Shown here one piece after another: positions 1-7,982 of a stretch of 64,000 bases of DNA. The stretch is from the NCBI RefSeq assembly GCF_000934725.1, contig NZ_JYNS01000017.1, positions 22,509 to 86,508 on the forward strand. The letters run 5' to 3'. This DNA comes from Methyloterricola oryzae. Its GTDB lineage: Bacteria > Pseudomonadota > Gammaproteobacteria > Methylococcales > Methylococcaceae. The translations under genes and the position numbers were made by a program. Position 1 is the first letter of the stretch. Each line of letters begins with the position of its first letter. The notes beneath the pieces were generated by a model. It was given only the letters and a program-made list of their open reading frames with translations, ran no database searches and was not told where the DNA came from.

Positions 1-249
1 GAGGCCGCGCAATTGGAGCGTTTGTACGAAATCCTGTTCGGGCGCAAACCCGACGAGGAGGAAAAGTCCACGTTGCTGTCCTTCTTGAACAACCACGAAA
101 AGGGGCTTCTGGAGAAGTCTGTCGATGGAAAGTTCGCATTGGCGGTGCCCACGGGGGTGCCCAGGGTCGAAAACCCCCTGCGTGCTGCCGCCTTCGTCGA
201 TCTGGTGCACACCGTGGCCAACTCCAACGACTTTGTTTATCGCTTCTAG
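1..249 (+). CDS. DUF1549/DUF1553-type protein, C-terminal end (partial)
   Basis: The reading frame is open from the first base of the window and stops at 247-249, so this is the last ~82 residues of a longer gene. The tail contains RLYEILFGRKPDEEE, a leucine-rich helix, then NPLRAAAFVDLVHTVANSND and a terminal FVYRF. This layout is typical of the C-terminus of the large DUF1549/DUF1553 (PSD1) proteins first noted in planctomycetes. Those genes usually sit directly upstream of a DUF1501 gene, exactly as seen here (34 bp gap). The biochemical role of the pair is not established. Only the end is visible, so the call rests partly on the neighbour. Confidence 0.6.
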   Translation, partial: EAAQLERLYEILFGRKPDEEEKSTLLSFLNNHEKGLLEKSVDGKFALAVPTGVPRVENPLRAAAFVDLVHTVANSNDFVYRF

Positions 250-283
250 CCGCAACCCATTGAACATCGAGAGGACAACATAA

Positions 284-1720
284 ATGAAACAATCGCGCAG
301 ACAGTTTTTGATGACTACCGGTGTCGGCATAGGTGGATTCGCCGTTAGCGGTCTCCTGCCGGGTGGCGGCATCATTTCTTCAGTGCTGGCGGCCGACGTT
401 GTCGATCCACTGGCGCCGAAGCAACCGCACTTCCCCGCAAAGATCAAGTCGGTGATCTGGCTACACCAAGATGGCGCTCCGAGTACGCTCGACCTGTTTG
501 ACTACAAGCCGGAGTTGGTCAAACGCGCAGGTCAGGAGGTACCAGCTTCATTTCTCAAGGGTATCAAAACGAGCACCCAGGGCGGTGTAGGCAAGCTGTT
601 CGCGTCTAATCGCACTTGGAAGCAGTATGGCGAGAGCGGAGCCTGGTTCTCGGACCTGGTTCCGAACATTGCGCAGCACGCGGATAAGATTGCCTTCATA
701 AAATCGAGTACGACCGTAGGTGCAACCCATGACATCTCAATTCTGAAGTTGAACACTGGCGACTTGCAGCCAGGCCGTCCATCTTTGGGTGCTTGGATCA
801 CCTATGCACTGGGTTCGGCAAATCCGGACCTGCCACCCTATGTCGTGCTGTATAACGGGAAGAAGGAACCTACTGGGGGCTCCGTGAACTGGAGTTCCGG
901 CTTTCTCCCGGCCGTATATCAGGGCACTGCCTTTCGGCCCGGTCCTGTACCGATCCTTAATGTAGAACGCCCCGAGTTGGTAGGGGCGGGTCAGCAGCGC
1001 GAGAACCTGGATCTTTTGGCGCGGCTGAATCGCCACCAGGCGTCGCAACATCCCGAAGACACTGAGCTTCAGGCGCGCCTGAATTCATACGAACTGGCGT
1101 ATCGCATGGAGACCTCGGCACCAGAGGCGGTCAATTTAAACAAGGAAAGCGATGCAACCAAGGCGCTGTATGGATTGGACAACGAAGCGACCAAGGCTTA
1201 TGGCACCAACTTGCTGCGTGCGCGGCGCCTGGTAGAACGCGGCGTACGCTTTATCCAGGTGGTCACAGGACCTCAGGACATTAAGGGCCAAGAGCGCAAT
1301 TGGGATGCCCATGAAGACTTGGAGGACAATCATGGCACACACGCCCGCTCCGTGGACAAGCCCATCGCGGGTCTGCTTGCCGATTTGGAAGCGCGCGGCC
1401 TACTGGAGACCACTCTGGTGGTTTGGACCTCTGAATTCGGACGGACGCCGTACGGTCAGAGCGGCAATGGCCGGGATCACAACCCCTGGGGCTATACGCA
1501 ATGGCTGGCGGGCGGCGGTGTCAAGGCGGGCTATACGTTTGGTGAAACAGATGAATTGGGCTTGCAGTCTCAAGGCAAGAAGGTGGACACCTACGACTTG
1601 CATGCGACCGTGCTGCAACTGTTTGGACTTGATCATCTAAAGACCATCTACATGCAGAAGGGCCGTGCCGAGCGTCCGACGGTGGTCTACGGCGAGGTGG
1701 TGAAGGAATTGCTGGTCTGA
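284..1720 (+). CDS. DUF1501 family protein, Tat-exported
   Basis: A 478-residue protein that begins with a twin-arginine signal (QSRRQFLMTTGVGIGG, hydrophobic run, LAA cleavage site), so it should be exported folded. DUF1501 proteins are distantly related to the alkaline phosphatase/sulfatase fold. Motifs such as WLHQDGAPSTLDLFDYKP near residue 60 and VVWTSEFGRTPYGQSGNGRDHN near residue 380 fit that family, the latter carrying probable metal or active-site His/Asp residues. The ATG is preceded by GAGAGGA at good spacing. It follows the DUF1553-like gene and precedes periplasmic cytochromes, suggesting a periplasmic redox or degradation role, but the substrate is unknown. Confidence 0.85.
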   Translation: MKQSRRQFLMTTGVGIGGFAVSGLLPGGGIISSVLAADVVDPLAPKQPHFPAKIKSVIWLHQDGAPSTLDLFDYKPELVKRAGQEVPASFLKGIKTSTQGGVGKLFASNRTWKQYGESGAWFSDLVPNIAQHADKIAFIKSSTTVGATHDISILKLNTGDLQPGRPSLGAWITYALGSANPDLPPYVVLYNGKKEPTGGSVNWSSGFLPAVYQGTAFRPGPVPILNVERPELVGAGQQRENLDLLARLNRHQASQHPEDTELQARLNSYELAYRMETSAPEAVNLNKESDATKALYGLDNEATKAYGTNLLRARRLVERGVRFIQVVTGPQDIKGQERNWDAHEDLEDNHGTHARSVDKPIAGLLADLEARGLLETTLVVWTSEFGRTPYGQSGNGRDHNPWGYTQWLAGGGVKAGYTFGETDELGLQSQGKKVDTYDLHATVLQLFGLDHLKTIYMQKGRAERPTVVYGEVVKELLV

Positions 1721-1725
1721 CTTAA

Positions 1726-1746
1726 TCACCACTGCGCAGGGTGATC
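1726..1746 (+). terminator. Stem-loop after the DUF1501 gene
   Basis: ATCACC (1726-1731) pairs with GGTGAT (1741-1746) six bases after the DUF1501 stop codon. There is no T-run, so it is only a weak candidate for transcription termination or mRNA 3' protection. Confidence 0.25.
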
Positions 1747-1953
1747 CCAAAGGACCCGGCGGACAGGATGTCTTCCCGGTCCATTCCCCTGCCACAAAGG
1801 ATGTTGCCTGGGACCGCCGCTTGGCGGCCCGGGGGCCTCGTGCTGCTTGTGGCTATCGGCTGAATTTTAGGGGCACCGTCGCGTCCATAACCGGCGCGAA
1901 CGGTCTCCTGCTGTTACTGACGGGGCAAAGTCCCTGGTCCATAGGTTTTCTCG

Positions 1954-2334
1954 ATGTTCAAGACCATCATTGTTACCAGCTTGTTCTTTGGGCTGGCAAG
2001 CCTCGCCGGGCCGGCCAGAGCGGAAGTTGACGAGGATTTCATGCAGACGGTGGAAGACACCCACAAGAGCCTGACGTCCAACCTGACCTTGCAGAACGCG
2101 GAGTCCTCAAACACGGATGCCAACCTCCTGGCCGGCTATTTCGCAGAGATCGAAGAATTCTTTGTGAAGAAGGGTGATGCCCAGGACGGAGTCGATCTCG
2201 CCCACAAGAGCCGTGAACTTGTGGCGGCCATTCAGCAGACAATTGCAATCAACGATTTCGGCACGGCGGTTCAGACTTCCGCGGAGCTTGGACGTACCTG
2301 CAAAGCCTGCCACAAGCTCTATCACGACGACTGA
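1954..2334 (+). CDS. Small periplasmic class II-like cytochrome c
   Basis: A 126-residue protein with a clean Sec signal peptide (MFKTIIVTSLFFGLASLAGPARA). The mature part is helical and ends with one haem site, CKACH followed by KLYHDD. A single CxxCH at the extreme C-terminus of a short helical protein is the arrangement of class II (c'-type) cytochromes. It heads a cluster of exported redox proteins (diheme cytochrome, peroxiredoxin, second c'-like cytochrome), and its stop codon directly abuts the next gene, so the two are probably co-translated. It likely transfers electrons or binds small ligands in the periplasm; the partner is unknown. Confidence 0.75.
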   Translation: MFKTIIVTSLFFGLASLAGPARAEVDEDFMQTVEDTHKSLTSNLTLQNAESSNTDANLLAGYFAEIEEFFVKKGDAQDGVDLAHKSRELVAAIQQTIAINDFGTAVQTSAELGRTCKACHKLYHDD

Positions 2335-2340
2335 TTGACC

Positions 2341-3000
2341 GTGAAGCTGAATACGATCGCGGCGCTGATGGCGCTCGCCGGGATTTGCTCGGTCGGCGTC
2401 GCCGCAGAATTGGCGGAGGATCCAGAAGCAATCCGGTTGCGGATCGGCACTGGGGATCCTGTCGCTGGGAAGGCCAAGTCGGAATCCGAGTTGTGCCAGG
2501 GATGTCATGGTGAAGAAGGCGTGAGCAATGTGGTTGGGGTTCCAAACCTGGCAGCCCAGTTCGCCCCCTATTTGATTAAGCAGTTGTCGGACTTTCGGAC
2601 TCAGTCGCGACGCCACCGAATCATGAACGCCATGGCAGAGGGCCTGTCTGAGACCGATTTGCCCGACATCGCGGCGTACTTTGCGAGCCGTTCCAGGCCC
2701 AAGGAGGATGGCGCGGGTGGCCCCGACGCCAATGCCAAAGACCTGTTCCTCTATGGAGATGTGGAGCGGAACCTTGACGCTTGCGCCAGTTGCCATGAAT
2801 CGGATGCCCGTGGCCGAGTCTCCCGTGGTGTTGCCTATCCAGCTTTGGCTGGACAACAGAGCGGCTACCTGCGTGTTCAGTTACTGAACTGGAAGGCCGG
2901 GATACGCAACAACAGCCCACAAGGAGTGATGAATCGTGTTGCCAGTCAGCTCACTGAAGCCGAGATTTCAGAGTTGGCCAACTATCTGTCGGGACTTTAG
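2341..3000 (+). CDS. Diheme cytochrome c (c4/c553-like)
   Basis: This protein has two class I cytochrome domains in tandem, with haem motifs CQGCH near residue 52 and CASCH near residue 148. Candidate axial methionines lie in RIMNAMAEGLS and QGVMNRVAS, followed by the usual LTEAEISELANYLSGL end. Two in-frame starts are possible: TTG at 2335, immediately after the previous stop, and GTG at 2341. I prefer GTG because it gives a normal signal peptide (MKLNTIAALMALAGICSVG). Tandem-haem c4-type proteins shuttle electrons to terminal oxidases or periplasmic enzymes. Its direct coupling to the preceding cytochrome suggests the pair work together. Confidence 0.85.
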   Translation: MKLNTIAALMALAGICSVGVAAELAEDPEAIRLRIGTGDPVAGKAKSESELCQGCHGEEGVSNVVGVPNLAAQFAPYLIKQLSDFRTQSRRHRIMNAMAEGLSETDLPDIAAYFASRSRPKEDGAGGPDANAKDLFLYGDVERNLDACASCHESDARGRVSRGVAYPALAGQQSGYLRVQLLNWKAGIRNNSPQGVMNRVASQLTEAEISELANYLSGL

Positions 3001-3047
3001 CTTGATTCGCGAGTTACCCCCTAAATTTTCAAACCGAAGGAGATACC

Positions 3048-3629
3048 ATGAGACGTCTAGTTCTGGCCGGAATCGTAGCCGGCATTTTTAGCCAATCGGG
3101 GCAAGCGGCGCTCAAGGAGGGCGATGCAGCGCCAGATTTCAGCACTCTGGCCTCCCTGGCAGGGAAGGCCTTCGACTATTCCCTGAAAGATTCCCTCAAA
3201 CACGGACCTGTCGTTGTTTATTTCTATCCGTCGGCATTTACCGGCGGGTGCAATATCCAGGCGCACACGTTTGCCGTCAATCACGAAAAGTTCACCGCGG
3301 CGGGCGCCAGCATCATCGGCGTCTCGCTGGATAGTATCGCCCGGCTGAACGACTTCTCCGCCGATCCGCAGTACTGCGCAGGGAAAGTGGCAGTTGCCTC
3401 AGACCCCGACGGAAAAATCGCAAGGTCCTACGACCTTTCCGTTCGTGACGCAGCGCCCGGCAAGAAAGACAGCCGTGGGGTGGACATTGACCATGGCTTT
3501 GCCGAGCGCACCACGTTCATTGTCAAGTCGGATGGAAAAATTGCTGCGACTCTGGGTGGTCTGAAGCCCGCAGAGAACGTCGAGAAGTCCTTGGAGATCG
3601 TGCAGGCGTTAAGCGCAAAGAAGCCTTAA
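3048..3629 (+). CDS. Exported PrxQ/Bcp-like peroxiredoxin
   Basis: A 193-residue thioredoxin-fold protein with an N-terminal signal peptide (MRRLVLAGIVAGIFSQSGQA). The peroxidatic site is PSAFTGGCNIQA, giving Cys68 in the P-x3-T-x2-C context. A second cysteine, Cys110 in DPQYCAGK, could resolve the disulfide. The later ERTTFIVKSDGKI strand is typical of AhpC/TSA proteins. Family members reduce hydrogen peroxide or organic hydroperoxides. Export is less common for PrxQ and fits its place among periplasmic cytochromes. The ATG has a good AAGGAGA ribosome site. Confidence 0.85.
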   Translation: MRRLVLAGIVAGIFSQSGQAALKEGDAAPDFSTLASLAGKAFDYSLKDSLKHGPVVVYFYPSAFTGGCNIQAHTFAVNHEKFTAAGASIIGVSLDSIARLNDFSADPQYCAGKVAVASDPDGKIARSYDLSVRDAAPGKKDSRGVDIDHGFAERTTFIVKSDGKIAATLGGLKPAENVEKSLEIVQALSAKKP

Positions 3630-3691
3630 TCGGCAACTGCAGATTCTTGCCGTGGGTATGACCCAATTCGACCAATTTGGAGTAGCACTTG

Positions 3692-4159
3692 ATGACCGCG
3701 AGATTCACTGTACTAGCTTTACTGTCCACTGCTTATAGCGCTTCCTTTGCTGGCCAGATCGAAGATCAGATTCGCTTTCGGCAGTCGGCATATTCTTTCG
3801 CCGCTTGGAACTTGGCAAAGATTAAAAATCAGGTCCAGCATCCGGACACGTTCAACAAGGAACAGGTCGGCGCTGCTGCGTCGGCCATAGCCGCAATCGC
3901 CGGTTCTGATTTGAATTCGCTGTACGGTCCAGGAACGGAGCAGGGAGTGGGTTGGCAAAAAACAAGGGTGAAGCCGGATTATTTCCAGAAACCGGACGAA
4001 GTCAAAAAGCTCGCCGAGGATTTTCGAAAGGAGTCGCTCGAACTTGTCAAGTTGGCGTCCGGCGGCGACGTGGCGGCGGTCAAGACACAGTTCGGAAAGC
4101 TCAGCCAAACCTGCAAGAGCTGCCACGACTCCTTTCGTCTCAAAGACGTCGAAGAGTAA
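3692..4159 (+). CDS. Cytochrome c' (class II)
   Basis: A 155-residue exported protein with signal MTARFTVLALLSTAYSASFA. It has the four-helix pattern of cytochrome c': an N-terminal IRFRQSAYSFAAWNLAKIK helix, the conserved GPGTE..GW loop, and a C-terminal haem site CKSCHDSFR. ATG 3692 is chosen over the in-frame TTG at 3689. Cytochromes c' bind NO and CO and are common in methanotrophs and ammonia oxidisers, where they can take part in NO or hydroxylamine defence. It closes the run of four exported redox genes and is followed by a stem-loop. Confidence 0.88.
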   Translation: MTARFTVLALLSTAYSASFAGQIEDQIRFRQSAYSFAAWNLAKIKNQVQHPDTFNKEQVGAAASAIAAIAGSDLNSLYGPGTEQGVGWQKTRVKPDYFQKPDEVKKLAEDFRKESLELVKLASGGDVAAVKTQFGKLSQTCKSCHDSFRLKDVEE

Positions 4160-4184
4160 TTCAGCCTGAAGCTTCCAACCGCGT

Positions 4185-4204
4185 GTGCCACCGACAGGTG
4201 GCAC
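4185..4204. terminator. Perfect 8-bp stem-loop between convergent genes
   Basis: GTGCCACC, loop gaca, GGTGGCAC. It lies 26 bp after the cytochrome c' stop and 36 bp before the end of the small minus-strand gene, so it could serve both directions. Neither side has a strong T-run. Confidence 0.4.
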
Positions 4205-4239
4205 CGGGGGATCCGCGGAGTGTCGAGCCGGCTCCAATT

Positions 4240-4479
4240 TCAGACGACGCCATAGATGTGCGATGCGAGATTGTCGTTTTCCAGATCCGCGATCATCGCA
4301 TCGACCAGGGCCTCGGCGTGTTGCCGTTCTAGACGATTGAGCTTTGGATAGAGTCTTTGGTAGGCAAGGTTGAAGCGAACAACCTCCCCTTTTCCGTAGG
4401 GTCGCTTCAAATTATTGAACAGGTCATTAAGTTCCTTGATGTCTTTTGAACGTAATGGCGTCACGGTTGCGGTCTTCAT
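4240..4479 (-). CDS. Small hypothetical protein (79 aa)
   Basis: Family not recognised. The sequence starts MKTATVTPLRSKDIKELNDLF and is rich in Lys, Glu, Leu and Asn. Predicted helices (LNRLERQHAEALVDAMIADLE) make it look like a genuine small soluble protein rather than a chance frame. No signal peptide, cysteine or metal motif is visible, and the ribosome site upstream of ATG 4479 is weak. It stands alone, convergent with the cytochrome cluster. It could be a regulator or antitoxin-like protein, but nothing in the sequence decides this. Confidence 0.45.
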   Translation of the reverse strand: MKTATVTPLRSKDIKELNDLFNNLKRPYGKGEVVRFNLAYQRLYPKLNRLERQHAEALVDAMIADLENDNLASHIYGVV

Positions 4480-4852
4480 GGTCTGGCTCGATTTGGTTGT
4501 GATGCAATTGAATTAGCAACCACGATGCCAGTCCTCATCGATCACTGGATTGCCACAAAAAGCAACGTATTTGTGGTTCGCGAAGTGGCGTCTCGCAGTC
4601 CGCCGTTGCTGATTTGGCAGCAGCCGCCCATCAGAATCGTCTCCGAGTCAACATCTGTTCGAAAATCATGGAGTCATTGGGGTCGCAGTACATCGCTGAA
4701 AGCGCCTAAGCGCCGCGAATTGCAGTCGTCCTGCGCGACGCCTGCCTCCGGCATAGTTACTGCTGAAAGGGCTATGGGGAGCACGGCGCCCCCGAATCAT
4801 CAATCATCATCGCGCGCCCAGCGCGATCCCATCACTTGAAAAGGAGAAACGT
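4480..4852. other. Intergenic region before the SMP-30-like gene
   Basis: No convincing gene. It holds a sequence (4709-4724, AGCGCCGCGAATTGCA) that matches the -12 half of the tatA sigma-54 site but lacks the -24 GG. Near the 3' end is a perfect stem-loop at 4809-4827. An ATCATC-rich stretch at 4796-4810 precedes the stem. Confidence 0.4.
4809..4827 (+). promoter_or_regulatory. 5' leader stem-loop of the SMP-30-like gene
   Basis: ATCGCGC (4809-4815), loop gccca, GCGCGAT (4821-4827): a perfect 7-bp inverted repeat 25 bp before the start codon and just upstream of the AAAGGAGAAA ribosome site. It could be an operator or an mRNA structure. Confidence 0.4.
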
Positions 4853-5818
4853 ATGCCGATCAATCGCGGTCTGTGCCATCTTTTGCCATTGGTGGCTTCC
4901 ATGGCGTTAGCCATTCCAGTATTGGCGGAGGAAGTCGTAACTCCGCCAATTCCCGGCGTGGCGGGGGCCAATACAAAAGTCGAGTTGATCAAGGACGGCT
5001 TTACCGGCACGGAGGGTCCCATCGGACTGACTGACGGAAGCCTGCTGTTTACGGAGACCCAGGCTAACCGGATCGTGCGCATTACCCCGGACAACAAGGT
5101 AGCTACCTTCTTGGAGAACAGCAACGGCGCAAATGGCTTGGCGTTCAATAGCAACGGCGAACTGGTTGCGGTGCAGACGCTTAAACCTCAAGTGGGCATC
5201 ATCTATCCGATAGGTAAGGAAACGGTGTTTGCTGACAACTACGAGGGGAAGCCGTTTCAACGCCCAAACGACCTGGTTCAGGATAAGGAAGGTGGCATCT
5301 ATTTCACGGACAGCGGGACACGTCCCTCTAAAGACAATCCCAATCCGCCCCCATCGACACCAGGTGTTTACTACCTCTCACCGGCGGGGAAGCTTTCTCG
5401 CCTGGTTAACGACATTGAGCGTCCCAATGGTATTCAGTTGTCCAAGGATCAGAAAGTGCTGTACGTGGCCAACACGCAGGGTGAGTCCATCCTTGCCTAT
5501 GATTTGGCGTCGCCCGGAAAGTTGGGCGCCAGGAAGGACTTTGCCAAGTTGAAGGGCTGGTCAAACGGCGAGGGCGGTTGGTCCAGTGGCGCGGATGGAC
5601 TGGCCCTGGACGACGCAGGCCGTCTTTACGTCGCGTCAAACGCCGGTGTGGAGGTGCTCTCAGAGAAGGGTGATGCCTTGGGCGTCATTCCCATCCCTAA
5701 AAAGCCTCAGAACTTGGCCTTCGCCGGCGAAGACAAAAAGACCCTCTACGTCGTTGGACGGGGAGCGGCCTACAAAGTGGATCTGTTGACGCCGGGTATC
5801 AAAGGGCGCCTCAAGTAG
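4853..5818 (+). CDS. SMP-30/gluconolactonase-like beta-propeller, exported
   Basis: A 321-residue protein with a Sec signal (LLPLVASMALAIPVLA) and the repeated beta-propeller signature of SMP-30/gluconolactonase/LRE proteins. Visible motifs are TGTEGPIGLTDGSLLFTET (metal-binding Glu near residue 55), SNGANGLAFNSNG, FQRPNDLVQDKEGGIYFTDSG and NGIQLSKDQKVLYVANT. The Glu, Asn and Asp positions that bind Ca or Zn in this family are present. Members hydrolyse lactones or related esters. Because this one is periplasmic, an extracytoplasmic lactone is more likely than a sugar intermediate of central metabolism. Strong ribosome site AAAGGAG. Confidence 0.85.
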   Translation: MPINRGLCHLLPLVASMALAIPVLAEEVVTPPIPGVAGANTKVELIKDGFTGTEGPIGLTDGSLLFTETQANRIVRITPDNKVATFLENSNGANGLAFNSNGELVAVQTLKPQVGIIYPIGKETVFADNYEGKPFQRPNDLVQDKEGGIYFTDSGTRPSKDNPNPPPSTPGVYYLSPAGKLSRLVNDIERPNGIQLSKDQKVLYVANTQGESILAYDLASPGKLGARKDFAKLKGWSNGEGGWSSGADGLALDDAGRLYVASNAGVEVLSEKGDALGVIPIPKKPQNLAFAGEDKKTLYVVGRGAAYKVDLLTPGIKGRLK

Positions 5819-5884
5819 ATCTACCATCGCTTCGGGAGGCAGGGAACGCACTTTCGCTGTTTCCCGAGGTGGTGTGGGACGTTG

Positions 5885-7045
5885 TCAGGCTGCCCGAAAG
5901 CGCAGCATTCGCTTCGCCGCCTCCTGCAAAGTTCCGTCGTCTTTGGCGAAACAGAATCGGATCAGAGATTCTCCTACAGTGCTGCGATAAAAGGCGCTTC
6001 CCGGAATGGCTGCTACACCGGCCTGTTCCAGCAACGCCAGAGCAGCTGATTTTGCATCGGAATAGCCAAACTTTGAAATATCAGCCAGGACATAGTACGC
6101 GCCTTCTGGGACGATGGGCGTTAGGCCGGCATGGTCGAGGCCTTCACATAGGATTTCCCGTTTCCGCTGGTACTCGGTCGCAATTCCGCGCAAAAGTGCC
6201 GGTGGCGCGGCAAAGCCTGCGGCGACCCCGTATTGCAACGGGGTTGGAGCACAGACGTATAGCAAGTCGTTGACCAGATTGATGGCTCTTGCAATTTTCT
6301 CCGGCGCGAACAGGTAACCCAGGCGCCAGCCGGTGACACTGAAGGTTTTCGAGAATCCCATGATACTCACCGTGCGCTGCCCGAGGTTTCCAACCGAGGC
6401 GGGCGAAATGTGCTGGCGTCCGTCGAAGGTAATGTACTCGTATATTTCGTCGGTAATGACCAGGAGGTCGCAAGCCTCCGCCACCCGCTCTAATGCGCGC
6501 AGTTCAATTTCACTGAACATTTTTCCGCTGGGATTGGATGGCGTGCACAAGACGATGGCGCGGGTGTTTGGCCTGATGGCTGCGCGCAGGCGCTCTTCGT
6601 CGAGGGCAAAGCGGGGCGGCTCTAGTGTTAAAAACTGTGGCTCTAAGCCGCTGAGCATGATCGTATTCAGGTGGTATCCATAGAAGGGCTCAAACAACAG
6701 TATTCCATCACCTGGATTCAGGAGAGCCGCCAAAGTCGCCGCAAATGCACCCGTCGTACCGCTTGTGACAACGATTTGGGATTCCGGATCTGCTTTCAAG
6801 CCGTTGTCCCGCAGGAGTTTTTTCGCAATTTCTTGGCGCAGTGGACGGATGCCCTCGGGAAGTGCGTAACTGCTGTGGTCGTCGCGAATAGCCGTTATCG
6901 CGCCGAATTGGACCTCCAGTGGTGCGGGCAAGTCACCCAGCCCTTGACCAAGATTGATGCCGCCCAAGTGCTCACACAGTCGAGTCATGTGGCGAATGTC
7001 AGATTGCGAAAGGTTGGCGATGCGGTGCGCAGGCTGAACAGTCAT
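5885..7045 (-). CDS. Class I/II PLP-dependent aminotransferase
   Basis: This protein of 386 residues has the fold-type I aminotransferase core: LGQGLGDLPAP near the N-terminus, SSYALPEGIRPLRQEIA, VVTSGTTGAFAATLAALLNPGD, CTPSNPSGKMFSEIE and DEIYEYITFDG. The lysine motif SIMGFSKTFSVTGWRLGY carries the Schiff-base Lys. The substrate-carboxylate Arg lies in LIRFCFAK. ATG 7045 is chosen because GAGGAAC lies 8 bases upstream, although the frame is open to 7126. It follows the hypothetical gene by 53 bp and is probably in its operon. It resembles aspartate or kynurenine aminotransferases; the amino donor is undetermined. Confidence 0.85.
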   Translation of the reverse strand: MTVQPAHRIANLSQSDIRHMTRLCEHLGGINLGQGLGDLPAPLEVQFGAITAIRDDHSSYALPEGIRPLRQEIAKKLLRDNGLKADPESQIVVTSGTTGAFAATLAALLNPGDGILLFEPFYGYHLNTIMLSGLEPQFLTLEPPRFALDEERLRAAIRPNTRAIVLCTPSNPSGKMFSEIELRALERVAEACDLLVITDEIYEYITFDGRQHISPASVGNLGQRTVSIMGFSKTFSVTGWRLGYLFAPEKIARAINLVNDLLYVCAPTPLQYGVAAGFAAPPALLRGIATEYQRKREILCEGLDHAGLTPIVPEGAYYVLADISKFGYSDAKSAALALLEQAGVAAIPGSAFYRSTVGESLIRFCFAKDDGTLQEAAKRMLRFRAA

Positions 7046-7098
7046 GGATAAAGTTCCTCGCAATTTCTTCGATGCATGATGAGTGTGGACGGAAGTGT

Positions 7099-7737
7099 TC
7101 AGTGGGGGTGACTCGAGTTCCTGCATCGCATGGGCGTGTAGCCCAATTCTTGTAGCTTGCGGGCATTTCTCGGACTGCCGGTTCTGGCCCAGATTTCGTA
7201 AAGCCTGAGAGGGTCATCGGGGGCTGCGAGCCGGTTTTGCTCGGCTACGTCTGCGAAAACATCAACCAATGCCAGAAACTTTCGCGATAATTCCTCGAAA
7301 ATGCCCCTGAATATAAGGCTTTGGGGCGGTCGACGGCTGTGTTCACTCAGGCGGCCATAGGCCGCTTTCCCCACGACAACGAAGTAATCCACGTCGATTA
7401 ACTTGCGAGACAGACCTCCTGAAAACACGCCTGCGACGAGCAGTGCGACATCGCCTAGGCGCTGCAAGGCTCGATTGCGTTGAATTGGGCTGCGGGCTTG
7501 TGTGGCTTGCGAAAACATCGCTGCCAACGGCGTTTCCACTAAACGGTCAGGCATCGTTTCGAACAGATTTTCTGGATGGTTAAAGTGAACCAGCAGGCTG
7601 ACCAGGTACCCGACGGTCGCATCATTGATGGCGACCCGGTTCTTGGCGATTGCAAGGTCCAGACAACTTCTGAAATGGGATTTTAAGTCCACGTCGGTCA
7701 TGATGATTGCGCAACAGGCTTCGTCTGGTTCGGACAT
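7099..7737 (-). CDS. Conserved hypothetical protein (212 aa)
   Basis: I do not recognise a named family. The protein is soluble and largely helical, with a Cys pair near the start (DEACCAIIM) and blocks such as LVSLLVHFNHPENLFE, RNRALQRLGDVALLVAGVFS and DVDYFVVVGKAAYGRLSE that look conserved rather than random. ATG 7737 is chosen because GGAG lies 7 bases upstream; the frame opens earlier at 7770. It is first in a two-gene unit with the aminotransferase. A possible sigma-54 element lies at 7774-7789. Confidence 0.65.
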   Translation of the reverse strand: MSEPDEACCAIIMTDVDLKSHFRSCLDLAIAKNRVAINDATVGYLVSLLVHFNHPENLFETMPDRLVETPLAAMFSQATQARSPIQRNRALQRLGDVALLVAGVFSGGLSRKLIDVDYFVVVGKAAYGRLSEHSRRPPQSLIFRGIFEELSRKFLALVDVFADVAEQNRLAAPDDPLRLYEIWARTGSPRNARKLQELGYTPMRCRNSSHPH

Positions 7738-7773
7738 TCGACATCTCCAAAATCTTCCTCTAGCAATCACTTC

Positions 7774-7789
7774 AGCAAGTGCAAGACCA
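7774..7789 (-). promoter_or_regulatory. Possible sigma-54 promoter, hypothetical-aminotransferase unit
   Basis: On the minus strand the sequence reads TGGTCTTGCACTTGCT. It has GG and GC at the -24/-12 spacing (10 bases between) and a good TTGCT -12 box, but the -24 box is only TGG. It lies 37 bp upstream of the start codon. It is weaker than the other sites in this window. Confidence 0.35.
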
Positions 7790-7982
7790 ATCCGCCGTGG
7801 GGCGTGAAGATATATTGCCCAACGGATTGCTTCGGGCGCGTTTACCCGCGCTGGTCGGGTTCTGTCTTGACGTCAATGACTGCCTCTGGAACAACACCCG
7901 TCAGTCAGACACTGTTGTCTCGCAAACAGGGCAGCTGTCGGCCGCGCAGCGAGGGCACAACACATTCAGGGATCGCCGTCCT

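Noticed and set aside
1832..1847. Sigma-54 element before the first cytochrome gene
   Set aside because: GG/GC spacing is right, but both boxes are poor (GGGGCC and CTGCT) in a G-run, so chance is likely.
4709..4724. Sigma-54 element before the SMP-30-like gene
   Set aside because: The -12 half matches tatA, but the essential -24 GG is missing.
4525..4839. 104-codon plus-strand open frame
   Set aside because: Ser/Arg/Pro-rich composition without motifs; probably non-coding leader sequence.
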